Shown here: piece by piece, positions 40,478 through 47,340 of the stretch | How the letters are laid out: each line of letters opens with the position of its first letter | How positions within the stretch are numbered: position 1 is the stretch's first letter | Assembly: GCA_900753325.1 (NCBI GenBank) | Contig: CAADYO010000008.1 | Location: 1-49,541, forward strand | Source: Bacilli bacterium | GTDB taxonomy: Bacteria; Bacillota_I; Bacilli_A; RF39; UBA660 | Length of the DNA stretch: 49,541 nucleotides | Direction: 5' to 3' | Position numbers and translations under genes: made by a program | Notes under the pieces: generated by a model | What the model saw: the letters and a program-made list of their open reading frames with translations, nothing else | What the model was told of the DNA's origin: nothing | Database searches by the model: none

Positions 40478-42267
40478 TGATTGCGAAAGGACAAAAAATA
40501 AATGATCGTTATGAAATTATAAGATCAATTGGTGAAGGTGGAATGGCCAATGTTTATCTTGGCTATGATACGATACTAGATAGAAATGTAGCGATAAAAG
40601 TGTTACGTGGAGATTTATCTAATGATGAGAAATTTGTGAGAAGGTTTCAAAGAGAAGCTTTATCAGCTTCTTCACTTGCACATCCTAATATAGTTGAAGT
40701 ATATGATGTTGGTGAGGATAATGGACTTTATTATATAGTTATGGAATATATCGAAGGTAAGACATTAAAACAATTGTTGAAGAAGAGAGGAACTCTTACT
40801 TTATCTGAGGCAATTGATATTATGTTACAACTTACAGATGGTATGGCTCATGCACATGATTCTTATATTATTCATAGAGATTTGAAACCACAAAACATTA
40901 TGATTAAAGATGATGGTCAAATTAAAATAACAGATTTTGGTATTGCAATGGCACTTAATTCAACTCAGCTTACACAAACTAATTCTGTTATGGGTAGTGT
41001 TCATTATTTACCACCAGAACAAGCTTCTGGAAAAGGATGTACAATTAAAAGTGATATTTATTCAATGGGTATTATTTTCTATGAACTTTTAAGTGGTAGT
41101 TTACCTTTTAAAGGTGACAATGCAGTTGAGATAGCTCTTAAACATATGAGAGATCCTCTTCCTAGTTTGAGGGAAGAAAATCCTGCAATACCGCAAAGTA
41201 TTGAGAATATTATCCGTAAAGCAACGGCTAAAAATCCAAAGAACAGATATGATGATGCAAGAAGTATGCATGAAGATTTACTTACAGCACTTGATGATGA
41301 TCGAATAAATGAGCCAGTTTATCAGTATAAATATCCTGAGCATGAGGTTGAAAATACGAAACGTATTAAAAAACTTGAAAATATGGATGAGACTAAAGAC
41401 GATTCTAAGGATGAAAAAGATGATACCGAGGAAGTTGCTAAAAAGATTGAGGATGAAGATATAATTGAAAAAAAGAGCAATAAAATTATTATTATTTTAG
41501 CAATAATATTTGGTGTATTAGCTTTAGCTTTGGTTACTGTTTTCTTTATCGTTCCATTTTTTGCTAATGATAAGCCAGTTTCTGTTCCAGATTGTGAAGG
41601 CGATAAAATAAGTACTTGTGAAAAAAAGTTACAGGCACTTGGTTTAGATGTTAATACTAAAATTAAGACAGAGTCTTCTACTAAGGTTGATAAAAATAGA
41701 GTTACAAGAACTGATCCTGAAGAAGGTAGAAGTGTTAAACCTGGAACAGTAGTTACTATTTATAAATCAACAGGAGAAGAAGTATATAAAATAGAAGATT
41801 ATACTGGTAAGAACTATATTGAAGTTCAAACTATTCTAGAAACTAAATATAACTTAGATGTTACAATAGAGAAAAAAGAAGTAGCAGATAAGGATAAGGA
41901 ATATGATGAGCAAGAGATTATTGGACAATCTTTAGCAGCTGGATCTGAAGTTAAAAAAGGTGATTCTATTACTTTATATATTCCAGATATAATGGAGACT
42001 TTTCCAGATATGAAAAGTGAAGGTTGGTCAATAGAAGATGTGGAAGCATTTTGTAATAAATATGAATTAAATCTTACTAAAGTTGAAGAAGAAACAACTA
42101 TTTATGCTCCGGGAAAAGTTATTAATCAGTCTAGAACTCCTGGTAGTCCAATATATAAGGGAACATCTTTAAAAGTAACAATTGCAAAGGCACCTACGAC
42201 AATTCCTTCAAATGATAAAGATAAAGATAAGGACGAAGGTAGTAGTGGAGACAATACTAATAGTTAA
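40477..42267 (+). CDS. prkC: PASTA-domain Ser/Thr protein kinase PrkC
   Basis: 596-aa membrane receptor kinase that senses cell-wall fragments and controls wall synthesis, and in Bacillus spore germination. The kinase domain covers 1-270: glycine loop GEGGMANVY, K41, HRDLKPQN with D135, and DFG 153-155. An acidic/lysine linker follows, then one membrane helix (336-362). Three PASTA domains (about 366-435, 436-505, 506-577) lie outside and end with a charged low-complexity tail. It starts at GTG 40477, overlapping prpC. Presence of a PASTA kinase fits a peptidoglycan-bearing cell. Confidence 0.97.
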   Translation: MIAKGQKINDRYEIIRSIGEGGMANVYLGYDTILDRNVAIKVLRGDLSNDEKFVRRFQREALSASSLAHPNIVEVYDVGEDNGLYYIVMEYIEGKTLKQLLKKRGTLTLSEAIDIMLQLTDGMAHAHDSYIIHRDLKPQNIMIKDDGQIKITDFGIAMALNSTQLTQTNSVMGSVHYLPPEQASGKGCTIKSDIYSMGIIFYELLSGSLPFKGDNAVEIALKHMRDPLPSLREENPAIPQSIENIIRKATAKNPKNRYDDARSMHEDLLTALDDDRINEPVYQYKYPEHEVENTKRIKKLENMDETKDDSKDEKDDTEEVAKKIEDEDIIEKKSNKIIIILAIIFGVLALALVTVFFIVPFFANDKPVSVPDCEGDKISTCEKKLQALGLDVNTKIKTESSTKVDKNRVTRTDPEEGRSVKPGTVVTIYKSTGEEVYKIEDYTGKNYIEVQTILETKYNLDVTIEKKEVADKDKEYDEQEIIGQSLAAGSEVKKGDSITLYIPDIMETFPDMKSEGWSIEDVEAFCNKYELNLTKVEEETTIYAPGKVINQSRTPGSPIYKGTSLKVTIAKAPTTIPSNDKDKDKDEGSSGDNTNS

Positions 42268-42281
42268 GTAGAGAGGTATAT

Positions 42282-43112
42282 ATGCAAGGACAAATAATTA
42301 AAATAGTTAGTGATTTACATTATGTTAGTTGTAATGGAGAAGTCTATCCTTGTAAATGTAGAGGAATATTTAGAAAAGAGCATATTACACCAGTTGTTGG
42401 TGATTATGTTCTTTTCAGTATAGAAAAAAAATTAATTGAAGAAATATTACCAAGAAAGAATGAGTTTGAAAGACCAAAAGTTAGTAATATTGATCAAGCC
42501 TTTATAGTTACAAGTTTAGTTCATCCTGACTTTTCATTAAATTTACTTGATAAATTATTAATACTTATGAAATTACATAATGTTGATGCAATTATTTGTA
42601 TTACTAAAAAAGATTTAGTTGATGAAGATAAGTATCAGGAAGTTAACTCTTTATTGGATTATTATAGAGGGCTTGGATATAAAGTTGTTTCTAATCAGGA
42701 GCTTGATAAGATAAAAAAACTTATTCAAAATAAAACTAGTGTTTTTACTGGTCAAACAGGTGCTGGAAAAAGTACTTTACTTAATAAACTTAATCCAAAT
42801 TGGAATTTAGAAACTGGAGAGGTATCTTTAGCACTTGGACGTGGTAGACACACGACAAGAGTAGTAGAATTATTTCAAATATTTGGTGGAAAGGTTATGG
42901 ATACTCCTGGTTTTTCTGCACTGGATTTTGATAAGTATAGTAAAGAAGAGATTAGAGATGCTTTTATAGAGTTTCATAATTATCCTTGTCCATTTAAAGA
43001 CTGTATGCATACAAAAGAAAAAGAATGTGTGGTGAAAAAGGCAGTTTTAGCGAATGATATATTAGATAGTAGATATAAAAATTATTTAAGTTTTATTAAG
43101 GAGGATAAATAG
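42282..43112 (+). CDS. rsgA: Small ribosomal subunit biogenesis GTPase RsgA
   Basis: 276-aa circularly permuted GTPase in late 30S maturation. The order G4 (TKKDLV, about 108), G1 (TGQTGAGKSTLLNKL, about 160) and G3 (DTPGFSALD, about 207) shows the permutation. An OB domain precedes it, and the C-terminal zinc site is CPFKDCMHTKEKEC. It is joined to rpe by a 1-nt overlap. Confidence 0.97.
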   Translation: MQGQIIKIVSDLHYVSCNGEVYPCKCRGIFRKEHITPVVGDYVLFSIEKKLIEEILPRKNEFERPKVSNIDQAFIVTSLVHPDFSLNLLDKLLILMKLHNVDAIICITKKDLVDEDKYQEVNSLLDYYRGLGYKVVSNQELDKIKKLIQNKTSVFTGQTGAGKSTLLNKLNPNWNLETGEVSLALGRGRHTTRVVELFQIFGGKVMDTPGFSALDFDKYSKEEIRDAFIEFHNYPCPFKDCMHTKEKECVVKKAVLANDILDSRYKNYLSFIKEDK

Positions 43113-43738
43113 TGAAAGTAAGTGCGTCATTTTTAAGTTGTAAAGATTTGGTTAGAGATTTAGTTAAATTAAATGAGACTGATGTTGATTATATTCATGT
43201 TGATATAATGGATGGGAAATTTGTTAAAAATAAAACGATGCCATTTAGTGAAATGAAAAATATTTATAAATATACGTCTAAGAGATTAGATGTTCATTTG
43301 ATGGTTGATGATCCGAGTAAATATATTCCATTATATGCAGAACTTAATACAGAATATATAACTTTTCATGTTGAAGTAAATCAAAATATTGAAGAGTGTT
43401 TAAAACTTATTCATAGTTATTCTATTAAGGCAGGTTTAGCTATTAAACCAGAAACACGTGTAAGTGAATTGGTTCCATATTTACCATATATAGATTTAGT
43501 TTTAGTTATGAGTGTTGAACCTGGAAAGGGTGGACAAGAATTCATTGAAGAAACTACTGATAAAATAAAGGAAGTTAGGGCTTTACTTGATTCATATAAT
43601 TCTAGAGCTGTTATAAACGTAGATGGTGGAGTAAATGATAAAACTAAGGATTTATGTATGGGTGTTGATATAATTACTTCTGGTAGTTATATAGTAAGAA
43701 GTGATGACTTTCAAGAGAAAGTTACTAGTTTAAGATAA
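43112..43738 (+). CDS. rpe: Ribulose-phosphate 3-epimerase
   Basis: 208-aa TIM-barrel enzyme interconverting ribulose 5-phosphate and xylulose 5-phosphate in the pentose phosphate pathway. It shows HVDIMDGKFVKNKT with the catalytic Asp, DVHLMVDDPSKYI, the MSVEPGKGGQEF loop and VDGGVNDKT phosphate site. GTG start after GGAGG within the end of rsgA. It closes the operon; its place after rsgA matches B. subtilis. Confidence 0.96.
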   Translation: MKVSASFLSCKDLVRDLVKLNETDVDYIHVDIMDGKFVKNKTMPFSEMKNIYKYTSKRLDVHLMVDDPSKYIPLYAELNTEYITFHVEVNQNIEECLKLIHSYSIKAGLAIKPETRVSELVPYLPYIDLVLVMSVEPGKGGQEFIEETTDKIKEVRALLDSYNSRAVINVDGGVNDKTKDLCMGVDIITSGSYIVRSDDFQEKVTSLR

Positions 43739-43781
43739 AATTATATGTTATAATTAGTTAAGAATAGGAGGATGGTTAGTG

Positions 43782-44636
43782 ATGAATAATAATGTTAATC
43801 CTAATAATAATGATAATAATTTAGAACAAAATACTACAACTAACGTTCCTACAAATAATATTGGTTCTATTCCTAATCAAAATGTTTCTAGTACTGTTGA
43901 GAAAGATACTTCTTCTTCATCGCTTAATGATGTTAATAACTCAAAGCGTGAAGATCAACGATTTAAATTGTTTAAACAGCAAGAAGAAAATACTACACCA
44001 ACAGTTATTATGTCTAAGAAAATGTCTGAGGAATTAGAGGCTAAAAAAAGGAAAGAAAAAGAAGAAAGTGAAAAATATGAGCCAGTTCCAGTTAGTAAGG
44101 GTAAATATATGCTTATGATTGTATTCTTTATATTTATGTTTGCTTTGGTTTATTTTTTACCTAATATAACTAATTTTGTATCAATTAAAAAAGCTGAAAA
44201 AGAACAGAAGGATGCTCCTATTATAACTACTGGTCTTTTAACTTGTAAGTTAGATAAATCTACTGATAGATTTAATATTAACTATACGGCTCAATTTAAT
44301 TTTTCTGATAGTAAATTAGATAAACTTACCTATGTTACTTCTACTAGAGGTGATGCTGTTTTAGATAGTGATTCACTAGATGATTTGATGAATAAATGTA
44401 GATTGTTACAGGATCAAGTTAATTCTTTGGATGGAATTAAAGTTAATTGTAGTCAATCTGATAGTGTTGTTGTGGAAACGCAAAGTTTTACTTATGCTTC
44501 AATTAATGAAGATACAGTTACTTCGGCTTATATAGAAGCAGGTGGTATTTATCCAGAATTTAAGAATGAACAAAATATAGATACAATTGAAAAAAATATG
44601 AATGCATCTGGATATACATGTGAGAGAACTGAGTAA
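43782..44636 (+). CDS. Single-pass membrane protein with Asn-rich N terminus
   Basis: About 284 aa. The first 60 residues are Asn/Thr/Ser-rich low complexity, followed by a charged Lys/Glu region (about 85-105), a membrane helix (about 109-128) and an outer C-terminal domain with four Cys (C154, C207, C223 and C280 approximately) that could form disulfides. No family is known to me. AGGAGG lies upstream of both a GTG at 43779 and the ATG at 43782; ATG is used. It is followed by a long hairpin. Confidence 0.72.
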   Translation: MNNNVNPNNNDNNLEQNTTTNVPTNNIGSIPNQNVSSTVEKDTSSSSLNDVNNSKREDQRFKLFKQQEENTTPTVIMSKKMSEELEAKKRKEKEESEKYEPVPVSKGKYMLMIVFFIFMFALVYFLPNITNFVSIKKAEKEQKDAPIITTGLLTCKLDKSTDRFNINYTAQFNFSDSKLDKLTYVTSTRGDAVLDSDSLDDLMNKCRLLQDQVNSLDGIKVNCSQSDSVVVETQSFTYASINEDTVTSAYIEAGGIYPEFKNEQNIDTIEKNMNASGYTCERTE

Positions 44637-44660
44637 TTGCCAATATATGTAAAGTATTGT

Positions 44661-44707
44661 AAACTTCTTGTAGATATGATATTGTTATATCTACAGGGAG
44701 TTTTTTT
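44661..44707 (+). terminator. Long hairpin-terminator that covers the ribosome site of the next gene
   Basis: 17-bp stem (44661-44677 with 44687-44703; two G-U pairs) ending in seven T immediately before ATG 44708. The GGGAG ribosome site of the next gene lies in the right arm (44696-44700), so the structure could limit both transcription and translation of that gene. Confidence 0.8.
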
Positions 44708-45256
44708 ATGAAAATTTATAAATGTGTAATTAGTTATTTAATAATTACATTGATTGTTTTTAGTGTATATATGTTAAATATTAATGATAAAATAGACACA
44801 GATACAGAGTATGTATATGCAAGTAGTGAAATAATTGATAAAGATAATGTAATTAAAGATGATAATATAAATATAGATGTAAATGCCGATACAAATACAA
44901 ATGATGATAAATTGGAAGTACAAGTGGGTAAATTATCTAGATATGGTTCAGACTGTTATTTGTGTTCTGGGTATTTAGCATATGGTATTTATGTTGGTAA
45001 TGGCGATATTTATTATAATGATAGTTATTATGGTAATGTTAGAATACTTGCTGGAGATAATTCTTATCCATTTGGTACAATAGTTAGAATTAGTTATGAT
45101 GATTATACATTTTTAGGAATAGTTTTAGATAGAGGAGGCTCTATTGGCTTTGGTAAAAATGCTTTGTTTGATTTGCTTTATCCTTCAGAATATTTAGCTA
45201 ATATTGATGGAGTAAATTATAATACAAAATTTGAAATTCTTAGATATGGTTTTTAG
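44708..45256 (+). CDS. Secreted or anchored protein with a 3D/double-psi-barrel-like domain
   Basis: 182 aa. A hydrophobic signal segment covers about 6-24, then an Asp/Asn-rich linker. The C-terminal 90 residues hold YPFGTIVRISYDDYTFLGIVLDRGG, then LFDLLYPSEYLA. This resembles the 3D (three-aspartate) domain of wall-lytic proteins, whose pattern is (P)xGTxVxI...AxDTGGxI...xDxY; here DRGG replaces DTGG and the final Asp is in LFDLLY. If active it would cut glycan strands. It is preceded by the hairpin described above and followed by a terminator. Confidence 0.75.
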   Translation: MKIYKCVISYLIITLIVFSVYMLNINDKIDTDTEYVYASSEIIDKDNVIKDDNINIDVNADTNTNDDKLEVQVGKLSRYGSDCYLCSGYLAYGIYVGNGDIYYNDSYYGNVRILAGDNSYPFGTIVRISYDDYTFLGIVLDRGGSIGFGKNALFDLLYPSEYLANIDGVNYNTKFEILRYGF

Positions 45257-45288
45257 TATTGATTAACAATTGAATTTATTGTAATATT

Positions 45289-45317
45289 GAAGTGAATTAG
45301 TAATTTACTTCTTTTAT
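45289..45317 (+). terminator. Terminator after the 3D-like gene
   Basis: 10-bp stem GAAGTGAATT / AATTTACTTC (one G-U pair), 3-nt loop, T-run. Confidence 0.8.
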
Positions 45318-45318
45318 C

Positions 45319-45347
45319 TTGAAGAAAAATAAGTTTCGTGTTATAAT
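45319..45347 (+). promoter_or_regulatory. Sigma-A promoter (extended -10) of the ligase gene
   Basis: TTGAAG (-35), 17-nt spacer, TATAAT at 45342-45347 with TGT before it (TGnTATAAT). It directly follows the terminator and explains why the in-frame TTG at 45319 is not a start codon. Confidence 0.8.
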
Positions 45348-45399
45348 AAACGGCAATTGGAAAGGGTATGCGGTTGGCATATATGGTGATATTGTATCT

Positions 45400-47247
45400 A
45401 TGTATAAGATTAGTATAGATGAGTATTATAAGAGTTTATTAGCTGGTAAAGATACTAGTATTCCGGATGTTAAAAGTTGGAAATTGATTAAAGATAGAAA
45501 TAGTTCTAGACTTGATAATGTTGCTTTGTCAGAGGATGAGCATAAAATGTCGTATGGCGAAATGTTTGAAGCTTGGGATGATACAGCTAGGGCTTTTTCA
45601 GCGTTAGGCATATCTAGAAACAACAATTCTAGAGCATTAGTATTAATGCCTAATGTTGCAGAAACTGCTATTATTGATTATGCTTTAGATATGACTGGTG
45701 CTGTTTGCGATTTTATTGATCCTACGACGAATCCTGAAAAAATTGAGAGATATATTAATGATGAAAAAATCACAGACATAATTTCTTTGGATTTGCTATA
45801 TGCACAGAGTTTAAAAAAAGCATCTTCAAGATTAAAGGATGAATTTAAAGTTAGAAATATAGTTTTATATCATTCTCCTTTTATGAATTCACAAATGCCA
45901 AAGAAAATCCAGGAAATCGGAAAAATTGTTTATCATTTTAATAGATTTGATGGAAATGTTGTTAGAATTGGTGATGCTTTAAGAAATAGTAAATATCAAC
46001 AAATTGATTATGATACTATGACTCCTTCTGATTTATCATTAATCACTCATACTTCTGGAACTACTACTGGTATGGGTAAACCAATACCAATAACTGATTT
46101 TAATAGAAATGCATTGATAAAGCAGCATGATTTGGCTGATATAGTTTTTGAACCTGGTCAAAAGATATTACATTTTATTCCGTATTTTGCAGCTTATGGT
46201 TCTGTTAATACAGTGCATTTAGGCTTTAGTCAAGGAATGGAATTAGTACAATTACCTCTATTTCAACCGGAAAGTTTTGGAAAATATTTGTTAGCTTATA
46301 AGCCTGCTATTGTTATGGCAAATCATCCTGCTTGGGTTTCAATGTTAAAAGATCCAACTCTTGAGGGAGCTGACTTGTCTTTTTTAAAACAAGCAGTAAG
46401 TGGTGGAACTCCAACTGTTACTGGCGATGAAGAATTGATCAATGACTTTTTCAAAAAACATGGGGCTGATATAGTTTTAAAGAAAGGGCATGGTTTATCT
46501 CAGCTTTGTGGTTGTGGAACTTTTACGTTGGACGGTTACAACCATGTAGGTGGAATGGGAGTACCTCTTCCTTTGACAACATATTTGATTAGAGATCCGA
46601 AATCAAAACAAATTATTGTTGAAGATGGTAATTCTATTGAGGGTGAAGCTATGGTTTCCAGTCCTAATTTAACTTCTGGTATATTAGATGGTAATATTGT
46701 TGTTCAAACTGAAATTATTGACGGTGTTCGTTATTTACCAACAAAGGATGTTGTAAGGAAACTTCCAGATGGAAGTTTAGAATTTGTTGAACGTATGGAC
46801 AGAATGTTTAATAGAAAAGATGCTTATAATATATATCCTGCTAATATTGAAAGTTTGATTTCTAGCTTTACTGAAGTTGATGACTGTATTATTGTTCCAA
46901 GTTATGATGAGAAACAAGGTGGAAATGTTCCAAGAGCATATGTTAAATTAGGAGAAAAGTTTAGAAATATCGATTTAGAAGATTTTATAACTCGTCATGT
47001 AAAAGATTACTTTATTGATGGAAAGGCTAATGATTTTTATCAGGCTAATTTTAGGGATATACCTGAGATTTGGACTTTTGTTGATGATATACCAAAAAAT
47101 ACAATGGGTAAACATGATTTCCATAAAATAATGGAAAATGGTATTCCTGGTGTCTCTATCAATTTACAAATTGAATCTGATAATATGGGCGTTAAAAATT
47201 TTGAAATAGTGTATCCTGAATCTTCTGGAAAAAAATTAATAAAATAA
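45400..47247 (+). CDS. AMP-binding (adenylate-forming) acid-CoA ligase family protein
   Basis: 615-aa ANL-superfamily enzyme expected to activate a carboxylic acid with ATP and join it to CoA or another thiol. Motifs: the P-loop LITHTSGTTTGMGKPIP near residue 215, a KKGHGLSQLCGCG block (A5-like), and the A7-A8 region RMDRMFNRKDAYNIYPANIE with the hinge. The final lysine-bearing loop reads KNTMGKHDF, matching the conserved catalytic Lys (NxxGKxD). No carrier-protein or thioesterase gene is near, so the substrate is open; a medium- or long-chain fatty acid is plausible. ATG 45400 with GGTGAT upstream is chosen; a longer frame from TTG 45319 would start within the promoter. Confidence 0.85.
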   Translation: MYKISIDEYYKSLLAGKDTSIPDVKSWKLIKDRNSSRLDNVALSEDEHKMSYGEMFEAWDDTARAFSALGISRNNNSRALVLMPNVAETAIIDYALDMTGAVCDFIDPTTNPEKIERYINDEKITDIISLDLLYAQSLKKASSRLKDEFKVRNIVLYHSPFMNSQMPKKIQEIGKIVYHFNRFDGNVVRIGDALRNSKYQQIDYDTMTPSDLSLITHTSGTTTGMGKPIPITDFNRNALIKQHDLADIVFEPGQKILHFIPYFAAYGSVNTVHLGFSQGMELVQLPLFQPESFGKYLLAYKPAIVMANHPAWVSMLKDPTLEGADLSFLKQAVSGGTPTVTGDEELINDFFKKHGADIVLKKGHGLSQLCGCGTFTLDGYNHVGGMGVPLPLTTYLIRDPKSKQIIVEDGNSIEGEAMVSSPNLTSGILDGNIVVQTEIIDGVRYLPTKDVVRKLPDGSLEFVERMDRMFNRKDAYNIYPANIESLISSFTEVDDCIIVPSYDEKQGGNVPRAYVKLGEKFRNIDLEDFITRHVKDYFIDGKANDFYQANFRDIPEIWTFVDDIPKNTMGKHDFHKIMENGIPGVSINLQIESDNMGVKNFEIVYPESSGKKLIK

Positions 47248-47255
47248 TATATATG

Positions 47256-47282
47256 AGAGAACATTTTGTGTTCTCTTTATTA
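47256..47282 (+). terminator. Terminator after the ligase gene
   Basis: Perfect 8-bp stem AGAGAACA / TGTTCTCT with TTTTG loop, then TTATTATT. Confidence 0.75.
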
Positions 47283-47311
47283 TTGCTGGAAAACAGCATT
47301 GATGTTATAAT
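47283..47311 (+). promoter_or_regulatory. Promoter of the hybrid histidine kinase gene
   Basis: TTGCTG (-35), 17-nt spacer, TATAAT with TGT before it. The transcript would begin near 47318, only about 12-20 nt before the first start codons. Confidence 0.75.
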
Positions 47312-47340
47312 TTATAATAGGGTGATGCTATGTGGATTCT

